Positions 52,905 to 62,551 of a stretch of DNA of 64,000 nucleotides are shown piece after piece. The notes under the pieces are model-generated. The model did not search any database. It was given only the letters and a program-made list of their open reading frames with translations, and was not told where the DNA came from. Position numbers and translations under genes: made by a program. Numbering within the stretch: the first letter of the stretch is position 1; each line of letters starts with the position of its first letter. Origin of the DNA: Planctobacterium sp965279005 (GTDB lineage Bacteria; Pseudomonadota; Gammaproteobacteria; Enterobacterales; Alteromonadaceae); NCBI GenBank assembly GCA_965279005.1, contig CBDIHK010000027.1, forward strand, positions 248,001-312,000, read 5' to 3'.

Positions 52905-54398
52905 ATGGCAAATAAAACCAGCTTTTTTGTGGGTGGGTTGACCGGTGCTATTGTCGCTACGTTAGCGTTTAAGTTGTTAGTTACCGATCATGGCCACGAT
53001 AGCGCTATACAGCAGGTTGAAGAAAAACCCCTGTATTGGGTTGCGCCCATGGATCCCAATTTCCGTCGGGACGGACCAGGTTTGTCGCCAATGGGGATGG
53101 ATCTTATCCCAGTTTATGCCGACGATATTGCACCATCGGAACCGGGGACAGTACGTATTACCCCCAATGTGGAGCACAATATGGGCGTGCGCTTGGCACA
53201 GGTGCAGCGCCGCGAACTACCGACCCTGATTGACACTGTAGGTTACATCCAATACAACGCGCAACATCTGATCCACGTGCATCCGAGGGTGTCTGGTTGG
53301 GTTGAAGAACTATACGTCATTGCCACCGGTGAGCGGGTGGTAAAAGGGCAGCCCCTGTATGCATTGTATGCGCCCGAATTGGTTAGTGCGCAAGAGGATT
53401 ACCTGCTGGCACGGGACGGCGGCCGCGAAATTCTAATCAACGCTGCTGCCAACCGGTTGGCGGCACTGGGTATGCCGCAGGAAGCCATTGCCAAGCTAGG
53501 ACAAACCGGCACTGCCCAGCAGACAGTGATAATGCCTGCCCCAGCCAGCGGCGTGGTTGACAACCTTGCCATAAGGGAAGGCTTCTTTATTGAACCTGGT
53601 ACCAACATTATGTCCATAGGTTCAGTAGATGACGTATGGGTGGAAGCGGAGATACTCGCCCGCCACCTATCCCTATTGCGCACAGGGCAGGCAGCGCGCA
53701 TGACCCTGGATTTTGTGCCGGGCCGCGAATGGCTAGGCCAGCTGGACTATATCTACCCAACCCTGGATGCCACTACCCGCACCGCCAGGGTGCGCCTGCG
53801 CTTTGCCAATCCCGAAGGCTTGCTCAAACCCAATATGTTCGCCCAGGTACGGGTCGAAACCGGTGGCCCAGGTGCCGTCTTGACCGTACCCAAAGCGGCG
53901 GTGATCCGCACCGGTAAACAGGATCGGGTGGTATTGCAAAAAGCGCCGGGGGAGTTTAAATCTGTAGCGGTTGAACTGGGTTTGGTTGGTGATGAATACA
54001 TCCAAATTCTCTCCGGCCTGGAAGAGGGCGATGTAGTTGTCCGTTCAGGACAATTTTTATTGGACTCCGAAAGTAGCATTAGCTCAGATTTCTTGCGCAT
54101 GTCGCCGCTCCCCGATGCAGCGGATAGTGAAGATGAAGTGCAGTCGGCGTGCGTAGCCGGAGTAGTTAATGCCATTGATCGCGATAGTAGGGTGCTCAAT
54201 ATCAGCCGCGACGCCATTGCCAAATGGAACCGGGGGCCGGCCACCATGGACTTTACTGCAGCGGAAAACCTGCCCTTGCATAGCCTGTTAGAAGGCAGCG
54301 AAATCGAGTTTGAATTTGAGATCCGCGATGGCGACTTTGTCGTCACTGCTATCGCTGGCCAGCTATGCGCTGGCAGCGCCGGGGGCGACAGCTTATGA
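52905..54398 (+). CDS. CusB-like RND periplasmic adaptor with C-terminal CusF-like domain
   Basis: A 497-residue membrane-fusion protein for heavy-metal efflux: an N-terminal anchor helix (about 7-27), a heavy-metal-binding segment (YWVAPMDPNFRRDGPGLSPMGMDLIP, summarised by M49 and the GMDL end), lipoyl and barrel domains (HVHPRVSGWVEEL, MPAPASGVV) and a C-terminal CusF-like domain (about 416-485). In the CusF-like part most known Cu/Ag ligands are replaced (reading AIAKWNRGPATMDF), leaving one Met. The TGA overlaps the cusA ATG. Confidence 0.92.
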   Translation: MANKTSFFVGGLTGAIVATLAFKLLVTDHGHDSAIQQVEEKPLYWVAPMDPNFRRDGPGLSPMGMDLIPVYADDIAPSEPGTVRITPNVEHNMGVRLAQVQRRELPTLIDTVGYIQYNAQHLIHVHPRVSGWVEELYVIATGERVVKGQPLYALYAPELVSAQEDYLLARDGGREILINAAANRLAALGMPQEAIAKLGQTGTAQQTVIMPAPASGVVDNLAIREGFFIEPGTNIMSIGSVDDVWVEAEILARHLSLLRTGQAARMTLDFVPGREWLGQLDYIYPTLDATTRTARVRLRFANPEGLLKPNMFAQVRVETGGPGAVLTVPKAAVIRTGKQDRVVLQKAPGEFKSVAVELGLVGDEYIQILSGLEEGDVVVRSGQFLLDSESSISSDFLRMSPLPDAADSEDEVQSACVAGVVNAIDRDSRVLNISRDAIAKWNRGPATMDFTAAENLPLHSLLEGSEIEFEFEIRDGDFVVTAIAGQLCAGSAGGDSL

Positions 54399-57300
54399 TC
54401 ATTGCAATTATCAAATGGTCATTGTCGAACCGGGTATTGGTATTGCTCGCCACTTTCATTTTGTTATTGGCCGGTTTGTTCGCACTGCGCAATACCCCTG
54501 TTGATGCCATTCCCGATCTCTCTGACGTCCAGGTTATTGTGAAAACCAGCTACCCGGGCCAAGCGCCGCAAGTGGTGGAAGACCAGGTTACCTACCCGTT
54601 GAGCAGTGCCATGCTGGCAGTGCCCGGGGCAAAAGCGGTGCGAGGTTTTTCCTTTTTTGGTGACTCCTACGTTTACGTTATTTTTGATGACAGTACGGAC
54701 TTGTATTGGGCGCGCAGCCGGGTGCTTGAATATTTGTCGCAAGTACGCGCCAGGTTGCCGGAAGCGGCCGAGCCGGAACTCGGTCCAGATGCAACTGGGG
54801 TGGGCTGGGTCTACCTATATGCCCTGGTGGATAAAACCGGGCAACACGATAGTGCACAGCTGCGGGCATTGCAGGATTGGTTCCTCAAATTCGAGCTGCA
54901 ATCTGTGCCGGGGGTATCGGAAGTGGCATCGGTGGGCGGCATGGTCAAACAATACACGGTGCAGCTAGATCCTATCAAACTGCGCGCCTACGGCATTCCC
55001 ATCAACCATATCCACACCGCTATCCAACGCGCCAACCAGGAAGTGGGCGCGTCGGTCGTCGAGTTGGCCGAAGCCGAGTATATGGTGACTGCTACCGGTT
55101 ACATTGATTCGGTATCTGACCTAGAAAACATCCCGCTAGGCGCTAGCGAGCGCGGTACCCCCTTGCTACTGGGCGATGTTGCCAATGTCTATTTGTCGCC
55201 ACAGATGCGCCGGGGGATCGCCGAGCTCAATGGTGAAGGCGAAGTCACCGGCGCGGTCGTCGTAATGCGTTTTGCCGGCAATGCCCAGCAAACTATCGCC
55301 GCCGTCAAAGCCAAGCTGGAAGAATTACAAGCCAGTTTGCCCGACGGGGTGGAAGTTGTGCCCGTCTACGACAGATCCGGCCTTATCCAGGATGCGGTAT
55401 CCAATCTATGGTCAAAGCTCGGTATGGAATTATTGCTGGTGGCCTTGGTCTGTGCGGCGTTCCTATTCCATTTGCGCTCGGCACTAGTGGCTGTGATCAG
55501 CCTGCCCCTGGGTGTGCTCATTGCCTTTATCATCATGTATTGGCAGGGTATTAATGCCAATATTATGTCGTTGGGCGGTATTGCCATTGCCATAGGTGCC
55601 ATGACCGACGCCGCCATCGTGCTGGTGGAAAACCTGCACAAACACCTGCAAAAACAGCGGGACAAAGCTTATGACCATTGGCAGGTGGTAGCCAATGCGG
55701 CAACAGAAGTGGGGCCAGCCCTGTTCTTTAGCCTATTAATCATTACCGTCAGCTTTTTACCTGTGTTTATCCTAGAAGCCCAAGAAGGCCGCCTGTTTGC
55801 ACCTTTGGCCTATACCAAAACCTATGCCATGGCCGCCGCCGCAGGTTTGGCTGTGACCCTGGTACCGGTATTGATGGGTTACTTTATCAGGGGCAAGCTG
55901 CGCGGCTCAGAAAAAAATCCACTTAATAAGCTGTTGGTGGCGCTATACGCGCCGGTTTTAAAGGGATTATTGCGCTTTCCCAAAACCACGCTAGTCATCG
56001 CCGTCGCGGTATGTTTGAGTAGCATTTATCCCGCCTCCAAAATCGGCAGTGAATTTATGCCACCTTTGGATGAAGGGGATTTAATGTATATGCCCACCAC
56101 CTATGCCGGTGTCTCCATAGGCAAGGCGCGCGAGATTTTACAGCAAACCAACAAGCTGATCGCAACGCTACCAGAGGTGGAGACTGTGTTTGGCAAAGTG
56201 GGGCGCGCCGAGACCGCAACGGATCCAGCGCCGTTGACCATGATTGAAACCTTTATCCAGCTCAAACCAAAATCCCAGTGGCGGCCGGGCTTGACCAGCG
56301 AAGGCTTGCGCCAGGAACTGGATGCTTTGGTGCAGTTTCCGGGGTTGAGCAATGCCTGGGTTATGCCAATTAAAACCCGCATTGATATGCTGGCGACAGG
56401 GGTGAAAACCCCCATCGGTATCAAGGTAGCTGGCGAGGATCTCAATGTTATCCAGGAGATAGGCCTGGAAATCGAACAGCTCATGTCAGGATTGCCCGGC
56501 ACAACATCGGTTTACGCAGAACGGGTGGCTGCAGGGCGCTACATCAAGGTGGACATAGACAGGGTGCGCGCTGCCCGTTATAACCTCAATATTGCCGATA
56601 TCCAGCAAGTAGTGGCCATGGCTGTCGGTGGCCGGGAAATAGCCGAAACCGTTGAAGGCTCTAGGCGCTTCCCAATTAATGTGCGCTACCCGCAAAGCTA
56701 CCGGGGATCACCGGAGCAGATTGCGCTGCTGCCCTTGGTCACGCCAGACGGCAAGCACATAGTGCTGGGCGATGTGGCCAAGGTGTTTATCCAGGAAGGC
56801 GCCCCCGCGATTAAGAGCGAAAACGCGCGCATTAACGGTTGGGTATTTGTTGATATCGGGGGCATCGATATTGGCCAGTATGTAGACAACGCACAACAAC
56901 TGTTGTCTGAACAACTGGACTTACCGGTGGGCTACAGCATCAGTTGGGCTGGCCAATACCAGTATATGGAACGGGCACAGCAGCGCCTGGCCTGGGTGTT
57001 GCCGCTGACTTTGTCGGTAATAGTTTGTTTGCTCTACCTCAGTTTTAGGCGTTTTAGTGAAGTGGCCATTATCCTGGGAACCTTGCCCTTTTCCCTAGTG
57101 GGTGGCATCTGGTTATTGCACCACTTGAACTACGACTATTCGGTTGCGGTGGCCGTGGGCTTTATCGCCCTTGCCGGGGTGGCAGTGGAGGTTGGGGTAT
57201 TGATGCTGGTGTATTTGAACCAGTCATACCAAGCCTTGTTGCAACAATGCCAAAGCAACAATGCCAAGCCGGATCAAAAGGCATTGTTACACAGCGTGGT

Positions 57301-57541
57301 GCAGGGAGCCGCCCTAAGGGTGAGGCCCGTGGTGATGACAGTCGCCACTATCGCCATTGGCCTATTGCCAGTGTTATTTGGCACTGGTACTGGCTCTGAG
57401 GTGATGGCGCGCATTGCGGCACCATTGGTCGGTGGCATGGCAAGTGCCCTGGTCTTGTCCCTCGCTGTTATCCCTGTGGTGTATTATTTGTGGAAGCTGG
57501 GCAGTTTAGGCCAAGGGGGGGCCTGCAGGGTTAGGCGATAA
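54395..57541 (+). CDS. CusA-like heavy-metal RND pump (Cu/Ag type)
   Basis: A 1048-residue inner-membrane RND transporter with twelve helices. The three methionines that carry Cu(I)/Ag(I) in E. coli CusA are all in matching contexts: YMPT, LTMIETF and IDMLATG. ETATDPAPL and KTPIGIKV also match CusA. The start is ATG 54395 (ATGA overlap with the adaptor), which matches the CusA N-terminus; an upstream in-frame start at 54365 is not supported. No CusC-type outer-membrane channel gene is adjacent. The 3' end overlaps the convergent DedA-like gene by 11 bases. Confidence 0.95.
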   Translation: MIIAIIKWSLSNRVLVLLATFILLLAGLFALRNTPVDAIPDLSDVQVIVKTSYPGQAPQVVEDQVTYPLSSAMLAVPGAKAVRGFSFFGDSYVYVIFDDSTDLYWARSRVLEYLSQVRARLPEAAEPELGPDATGVGWVYLYALVDKTGQHDSAQLRALQDWFLKFELQSVPGVSEVASVGGMVKQYTVQLDPIKLRAYGIPINHIHTAIQRANQEVGASVVELAEAEYMVTATGYIDSVSDLENIPLGASERGTPLLLGDVANVYLSPQMRRGIAELNGEGEVTGAVVVMRFAGNAQQTIAAVKAKLEELQASLPDGVEVVPVYDRSGLIQDAVSNLWSKLGMELLLVALVCAAFLFHLRSALVAVISLPLGVLIAFIIMYWQGINANIMSLGGIAIAIGAMTDAAIVLVENLHKHLQKQRDKAYDHWQVVANAATEVGPALFFSLLIITVSFLPVFILEAQEGRLFAPLAYTKTYAMAAAAGLAVTLVPVLMGYFIRGKLRGSEKNPLNKLLVALYAPVLKGLLRFPKTTLVIAVAVCLSSIYPASKIGSEFMPPLDEGDLMYMPTTYAGVSIGKAREILQQTNKLIATLPEVETVFGKVGRAETATDPAPLTMIETFIQLKPKSQWRPGLTSEGLRQELDALVQFPGLSNAWVMPIKTRIDMLATGVKTPIGIKVAGEDLNVIQEIGLEIEQLMSGLPGTTSVYAERVAAGRYIKVDIDRVRAARYNLNIADIQQVVAMAVGGREIAETVEGSRRFPINVRYPQSYRGSPEQIALLPLVTPDGKHIVLGDVAKVFIQEGAPAIKSENARINGWVFVDIGGIDIGQYVDNAQQLLSEQLDLPVGYSISWAGQYQYMERAQQRLAWVLPLTLSVIVCLLYLSFRRFSEVAIILGTLPFSLVGGIWLLHHLNYDYSVAVAVGFIALAGVAVEVGVLMLVYLNQSYQALLQQCQSNNAKPDQKALLHSVVQGAALRVRPVVMTVATIAIGLLPVLFGTGTGSEVMARIAAPLVGGMASALVLSLAVIPVVYYLWKLGSLGQGGACRVRR

Positions 57542-58118
57542 CAAAAAGCTTTAGGGTAATGAACAAGGCTGCCATAACCGATACGCTGATCACGGCGGCC
57601 TTTTTGTGCTTATTAATGAAGGCTTCAGTTTGGTTGCCCAGGTATTTGACTGCAATGGCTAAACCAAAGTAGCGGATGCTTCTTGCCAGCAGTGTCGCCA
57701 ACACAAACAGAAGCAGGGAATACTGGATGGCACCTGCCATAAGCATCGCAAACTGGAATGGAATGGGGGTAACGCCCGCCAGGAAGATATAGGTAAAACC
57801 CTGCGCACTCACTTGTTGTTTGGCGGCTTGCATCTCTGCTTCGCTGCCAAAGAAATTGGCAAGTTCCGTCGCATATTCGTTAATAAGTGCGCTGCCAATG
57901 CCATAACCAAACACCGCACCCAACACGCAGCCAATTAGTGCGGCGCAGGCCAGTTTCCACAATTTGTGGCGGTTTAGCTGCATTATGGGAATCAAAATAG
58001 CTTCCAGCGGCACAAACAAAATGGTGGACTCAAAAAACGACAATACCCCAACCGACATGGTGACGCGTTTGTGTTTTAAAATACGCTGGACAAATGGGTG
58101 TTGTGGCTGCTGGTTCAT
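57531..58118 (-). CDS. YqaA/DedA-family membrane protein
   Basis: A 195-residue protein with SNARE-associated/DedA signatures: FFESTILFVPLEAILIP near the N-terminus, a re-entrant FGYGIGSAL segment and AGVTPIPFQFAMLMAGA. The family includes lipid scramblases and flippases; YqaA itself is uncharacterised. The 3' end overlaps the cusA end. It is followed upstream by a convergent-free gap before the thioesterase gene in the same direction. Confidence 0.88.
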   Translation of the reverse strand: MNQQPQHPFVQRILKHKRVTMSVGVLSFFESTILFVPLEAILIPIMQLNRHKLWKLACAALIGCVLGAVFGYGIGSALINEYATELANFFGSEAEMQAAKQQVSAQGFTYIFLAGVTPIPFQFAMLMAGAIQYSLLLFVLATLLARSIRYFGLAIAVKYLGNQTEAFINKHKKAAVISVSVMAALFITLKLFVIA

Positions 58119-58200
58119 TGCGCTCGTTTAGCTAATATTGTGTATTAAAAATGGGCAGTTTACTGGATTTGCCAACGCCAGAACAGTAATACTGCTGCCA

Positions 58201-58674
58201 TCACGACATCATATAGGTACCTGTGCCAAAGGCGATGTGCATACCCTGTTCGTTGTGCAATTCCATCCTGCAGACCGCTACCTTGTTGCCTTTCCTGATG
58301 ATCTCGGCTGTGGCGATAAACTGTTCGCCCTTGCCTGGACGCAAGTAATCCACCCGCATATCAATGGTACCAATATTGGCGATCCGCTTCTTAAACTCCT
58401 GTTCGGGCATCGGTGGCAGTTCCCGCACTGCATAGAGCATCGCCATCAGGCCGCCAACAGTATCTAGAATGGCCGAGGTTGCGCCCCCGTGCAGGATCTT
58501 GTGGAAAGGGTTACCCATCAAGTCGTCTTGCCAAGGCAGGGTGATTTTGGCTTTTTGCCAGTCGGATTTGTCCACTTCAAAACCCAAAAAGCGGTTGAAA
58601 GGCAATCGTTTGTCAAAGATATCCATGACGATCGCTGACATTTGTTCATTGTTTAAAAGCGTTTCTTCAGCCAT
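58201..58674 (-). CDS. PaaI-type hotdog thioesterase
   Basis: A 157-residue hotdog-fold protein with the active-site motif HKILHGGATSAILDTVGG and the strand IDMRVDYLRPGKG typical of YiiD/PaaI acyl-CoA thioesterases. ATG 58674 has AGGTGG at good spacing; an upstream TTG at 58701 is less likely. Substrate unknown. Confidence 0.88.
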   Translation of the reverse strand: MAEETLLNNEQMSAIVMDIFDKRLPFNRFLGFEVDKSDWQKAKITLPWQDDLMGNPFHKILHGGATSAILDTVGGLMAMLYAVRELPPMPEQEFKKRIANIGTIDMRVDYLRPGKGEQFIATAEIIRKGNKVAVCRMELHNEQGMHIAFGTGTYMMS

Positions 58675-58760
58675 AAATACCATTCCACCTGGTGATACCA
58701 ATTCTTTAATAATCAGGGTAAGATCAACACATAAGTACTAAAAAGCAGAATTCAACCGTC

Positions 58761-60587
58761 TTGACCTCCACAGCGAGCCTGCCAGCTGCGAATAGCCCAG
58801 AAAACGATGCCTTACAAGTGCTTGAGAATGTATTTGGGTACCGCGAGTTCCGCCCTGGGCAGCAAGAAACCATTGATGCCCTACTCGACGGCCGCGATGT
58901 CTTGGCGCTCATGCCAACCGGAGGCGGTAAATCCTTGTGTTACCAAATCCCAGCCTTGATGCTACCGGGTATTACTGTGGTGGTATCGCCGTTGCTGTCT
59001 TTGATCCAAGATCAGGTGGAATCCTTGCAAGCAAGCGGTATTTTTGCGGCTTGCCTTAACTCAACCCAAGATCCGCAACAGCAGCAGCAGGTGTTTGACG
59101 CACTGCACAATGGCAAATGCAAGATCCTGTATTTATCGCCTGAAAAGCTGCTACAACCAAGCTTGCTGCATTGGTTGCAACAACAAGATATTGGGTTGTT
59201 CGCCATTGATGAAGCACATTGTGTTTCACAGTGGGGGCACGATTTCCGGCCCGAATACCGGCAATTGGGATGCCTGGTCAACTATTTCCCACAAAGCCGC
59301 ATTATTGCGCTCACCGCCACGGCAGACCACGCTACCCGCTCTGATATAGTTGCGCAATTGGGACTGCGGGATCCGGTTGTCCGCCACAACAGTTTCGATC
59401 GGCCTAATATCCGCTATGTGCAAACCCATAAGTACAAACCTTTGGCCCAGCTTCTGGCATACCTGGAGCAACAAGAAGGCAGCAGTGGCATTGTTTATTG
59501 CAACAGCCGCAACAAGGTGGACCAACTCACCGAAAAGCTCGCAGAGCAGGGGATCCGTGTCGGCGGTTATCACGCTGGCAAAACCAGCGAAGAGCGCAGT
59601 GCACTGCTAAGGGAGTTCCTGCAGGACAACATTGACGTGATGGTGGCTACCGTAGCGTTTGGCATGGGGATCAATAAGTCCAATGTGCGTTTTGTGGTGC
59701 ACTATGACCTGCCAAGGACAATTGAAGCTTATTACCAGGAAACCGGTCGCGCAGGTCGTGATGGTTTGCCCGCCGAAGCCTTACTGTTATTCGATGAAAA
59801 ACAAATCACCCGCATCAAAGAGTGGATCTCACAAACGCCGAATGCAGAACGCAGGACAGTGGAACTGAACAAGTTCCAATCCATGGTAGCCTTTACCGAA
59901 GCCCAAACTTGTCGACGGCAGGTGTTGCTCAATTACTTTTCTGAGTACCGGGACAAGGCCTGCGGAAACTGTGATATCTGCCTGGATCCACCGAAACGCT
60001 ACGACGGTAGCCGTGATGCGCAAATAGTGTTGTCCTGCATTTTGCGCCTACAACAAAAGGAAACGGCAAATAAAGTTGTTGCGGTGCTCAAGGGCAAGCT
60101 GCCAAAGGACATGGACGAAACTATTGCCCAATTGCCTACTTTTGGCCTAGGCAAAGGCAAGCAGGATGCTTATTGGTTGAATATCATGCACCAGCTGATC
60201 CACCTCGGCATACTGCGTCAAGATTTGACCCAGCATTTGGTTTTAAAGTTATGTGAACCTGCGCGTCCGGTTTTACAGGGCAAGGTGGCACTAACCCTCG
60301 CCGTGCCTAGGTTGAATGTAACTTGGAGCCGGGGGGGGCAAAAAACCGTTGCCAGCAATTATGACCGCGCTTTGTTTGCGAAACTCAAACATCTCCGAAA
60401 GCAGCTGGCTGAGGAGGAAGGTGTACCACCCTATGTGGTGTTTAATGATGCTTCACTGGCCGAAATGGCCAGCTTAGCCCCTACCGATGAGCAGGCAATG
60501 TTGGCAATCAATGGTGTTGGTAGGGTTAAATTAAAGCGCTATGGCACGGATTTCATCGAGCTTATCCAGCGGCATATGGGGGCGTAG
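58761..60587 (+). CDS. recQ: ATP-dependent DNA helicase RecQ
   Basis: A 608-residue RecQ helicase: Q-loop FGYREFRPGQ, Walker A TGGGKSLCYQIP, IDEAHCVSQWGHDFRPEY, ALTATAD, ETGRAGRDG, a zinc-binding Cys set (CRRQVLLNYF then CGNCDICL), winged helix and C-terminal HRDC domain (PPYVVFNDASLAEMA). Acts in RecF-pathway recombination and fork repair. The start is TTG 58761; no ATG fits the family N-terminus. Confidence 0.96.
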   Translation: MTSTASLPAANSPENDALQVLENVFGYREFRPGQQETIDALLDGRDVLALMPTGGGKSLCYQIPALMLPGITVVVSPLLSLIQDQVESLQASGIFAACLNSTQDPQQQQQVFDALHNGKCKILYLSPEKLLQPSLLHWLQQQDIGLFAIDEAHCVSQWGHDFRPEYRQLGCLVNYFPQSRIIALTATADHATRSDIVAQLGLRDPVVRHNSFDRPNIRYVQTHKYKPLAQLLAYLEQQEGSSGIVYCNSRNKVDQLTEKLAEQGIRVGGYHAGKTSEERSALLREFLQDNIDVMVATVAFGMGINKSNVRFVVHYDLPRTIEAYYQETGRAGRDGLPAEALLLFDEKQITRIKEWISQTPNAERRTVELNKFQSMVAFTEAQTCRRQVLLNYFSEYRDKACGNCDICLDPPKRYDGSRDAQIVLSCILRLQQKETANKVVAVLKGKLPKDMDETIAQLPTFGLGKGKQDAYWLNIMHQLIHLGILRQDLTQHLVLKLCEPARPVLQGKVALTLAVPRLNVTWSRGGQKTVASNYDRALFAKLKHLRKQLAEEEGVPPYVVFNDASLAEMASLAPTDEQAMLAINGVGRVKLKRYGTDFIELIQRHMGA

Positions 60588-60601
60588 CTTATTCAATTAA
60601 G

Positions 60602-61267
60602 TTACGCAAAATCGTATTCGCCCCCCACTTGTAATGCCTTTTTGTAGGCACTGCGGGAATGGAGCCGATCCAGGTATTCCTGGATAGCGCTATAGTTGCC
60701 AGCTAAACCCCTGCTGGCAGCTGCTTCGAGGGGAAAGCTCATCTGAATGTCAGCGCCTGTTAGCTGGTTGCCAGCAAACCATTGGTTTACTGATAAATGG
60801 GTGTCGACATAGGCAAAGAGCCTTACCAGGTTAGGCTGGATAAATTCCTGTTTTACCTTTTTGCTAATTTGTTTGGCAATAAAGCGCACAAAAAATGGCT
60901 TGGCATTTTCTTCTATTTTGTCCATCACCAAATTGAGCAGTAAGGGCGGCATCAATGAACCTTCGGCAAAGTGCAGCCAATACTGGTATGCCTGGAAATT
61001 GTTATCGACTTCTGACGGTCGGATACCGTTTTCGCCATAGACCCGGCATAAGTAATCGATTATGGCGCCAGATTCGGCGATTGTTTCACCGTTATCCGTT
61101 ATCACTGGCGACTTTCCCAATGGGTGTACCTGTTTCAAGCTGTCAGGTGCCAACATGGTTTTGCTATCCCTTTGGTGGTGCAGCACTTGATAGGGAACAG
61201 CCAATTCTTCTAGCAGCCATAATATGCGTTGTGAACGGGAATTATTTAAATGATGTACCTGTATCAC
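60602..61267 (-). CDS. Glutathione S-transferase family protein
   Basis: A 221-residue GST: thioredoxin-like N-terminal domain (IQVHHLNNSRSQRILWLLEEL, with the catalytic-type Ser/Arg in NSRSQR; GKSPVI cis-Pro; TIAESGAI) and an all-helical C-terminal domain. It starts with ATG at 61267. Close to the GstB/YfcF-like branch of proteobacteria. Conjugation substrate unknown. Its 3' end faces recQ. Confidence 0.9.
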   Translation of the reverse strand: MIQVHHLNNSRSQRILWLLEELAVPYQVLHHQRDSKTMLAPDSLKQVHPLGKSPVITDNGETIAESGAIIDYLCRVYGENGIRPSEVDNNFQAYQYWLHFAEGSLMPPLLLNLVMDKIEENAKPFFVRFIAKQISKKVKQEFIQPNLVRLFAYVDTHLSVNQWFAGNQLTGADIQMSFPLEAAASRGLAGNYSAIQEYLDRLHSRSAYKKALQVGGEYDFA

Positions 61268-61361
61268 GCGTGTATCTCCCTGAACTATATAGGGATTGTT
61301 ACGCGGCTCAAAAAAATTAGACCAGTTATTTCGCTTAATCTGGCAAAAATGTAATCTTGGG

Positions 61362-61724
61362 CTAAATGTTTAGAAAAGAGTCTAAAATCGTTGAAAAGTT
61401 GCAAACCTGTTCTTTAGAAAACGTCAGTAAGTAGCTATTTGATTGTAATTGTTTTAATGAATAATGTTCATTAAGGCAGTTTGCAGGATTTCCAAACCGA
61501 TAAAACAGGCGTGGTGTACTTCTGGGCAGGCATGCTTGGATCCGGTCTTGGTGTTTTTGGTTGGCTAGCAGGATCCGTCCCTTCCAATCGGTTGGCAATT
61601 GCTTCACATGGTGACAAACGGTTGTATGATAACCACCGGTTGTCACCAGGTTTAGGTTAATAGCTTCGCGTAATTTTGGGTCGGGCTCGAGCAAGACAAT
61701 GTTGTGTTTATGCAATCTGCCCAA
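61362..61724 (-). CDS. Receiver-like small protein downstream of cytochrome c
   Basis: A 120-residue protein starting at TTG 61724, five bases after the cytochrome c stop. HNIVLLEPDPKLREAINLNL looks like strand 1/helix 1 of a receiver domain with the acidic pair reduced to E-x-D; no clear phosphoacceptor or Lys motif follows, and the middle (WKGRILLANQKHQDR) has no Asp at strand 3. Read as a degenerate receiver or a protein of unknown fold. The tight spacing points to co-transcription with the cytochrome. Confidence 0.55.
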   Translation of the reverse strand: MGRLHKHNIVLLEPDPKLREAINLNLVTTGGYHTTVCHHVKQLPTDWKGRILLANQKHQDRIQACLPRSTPRLFYRFGNPANCLNEHYSLKQLQSNSYLLTFSKEQVCNFSTILDSFLNI

Positions 61725-61729
61725 GCCGT

Positions 61730-62050
61730 TTATCCAGCGGGATTAAGTGATGCGTAGTAGGCTGCTAAGTCGTTAATATCAGCATCAGACAGGCCAGCTG
61801 CCATAGGCGTCATAACCGGGTTTTTACGGATCCCGTCGCGGTAAGCCTTCATTGATTCCACTAGGTACAACTCTTTTTGTCCGGCTAGGTTGGGGTAGTT
61901 AGGGATAATGGAAATCCCGTTGCTTCCGTGGCAAGCGACACAGGTAGCCGACTTAGCTTTGCCCTTTGCGGGATCGCCAGCAGCCAGGGCACCAGATGAA
62001 ATGAATAACGTCGCAGCCATACCGATGGCAGTAAACAACTTCTTTTGCAT
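61730..62050 (-). CDS. Periplasmic c-type cytochrome (c553/c5 type)
   Basis: A 106-residue exported monohaem cytochrome: signal peptide ending GALAAG, haem motif CVACH, axial Met in NPVMTPMAAGLSDADINDLAAYY. GGAACC lies ahead of ATG 62050. Short c4/c553-like proteins carry electrons between the bc1 complex and oxidases or other acceptors. Probably co-transcribed with the receiver-like gene. Confidence 0.9.
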   Translation of the reverse strand: MQKKLFTAIGMAATLFISSGALAAGDPAKGKAKSATCVACHGSNGISIIPNYPNLAGQKELYLVESMKAYRDGIRKNPVMTPMAAGLSDADINDLAAYYASLNPAG

Positions 62051-62166
62051 TGTAGGTTCCTTATTTTTTAAACAGATCCTAGTTTTAATAGCACAAAACA
62101 AAGAATAAAAACCTATGTTTTTGATTTATTGTTATAAAAAGATAATTTGGTGGAGGAGTGGTATAA

Positions 62167-62484
62167 ATGGATCTTTGGTCATTAAATAACAGCAACCAAT
62201 ACTTAGAGTTAGATCTGGCGCGGCAAATCCAGGCATTGGATACTGATATGGATCTCGCTGAACCGGCGGATGCCAAATCATTTCTAGCCGACCTGCTGTC
62301 TAGTGCTGGCTGTAAACTTAAGCAGTTTGAATCAGGTGCTGACCGCCATCAGTGCTTTTTTGAATTTGCAGGCTCACAGTTTCTTTTACAGCTTGAGCTA
62401 TTGAGCCTGTCCTGCTGGGTTGAAACGGTTCACGGTAGCGCCAGCCTCTCTGATCTTCTAAAGCCGCTAAATGGGGTTTCATAA
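62167..62484 (+). CDS. Small hypothetical protein (105 aa)
   Basis: A 105-residue acidic, Leu-rich soluble protein from ATG 62167, preceded by GGTGGAGGAG. No signal peptide, no recognised motif; contains two Cys (AGCKLKQF and HQCFFEFAG). The strong ribosome site supports it as a real gene. Confidence 0.7.
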   Translation: MDLWSLNNSNQYLELDLARQIQALDTDMDLAEPADAKSFLADLLSSAGCKLKQFESGADRHQCFFEFAGSQFLLQLELLSLSCWVETVHGSASLSDLLKPLNGVS

Positions 62485-62551
62485 AGGATCACAGTTATTT
62501 GTGCTGTTTGTGCTAAGCTGCTATTACCCATAACAGGCATAAAAAAGCCAC

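Noticed and set aside
54365..54394. Longer CusA start at 54365
   Set aside because: It would add a basic stretch not seen in CusA; ATG 54395 overlaps the adaptor stop in the usual ATGA manner and fits the family start.
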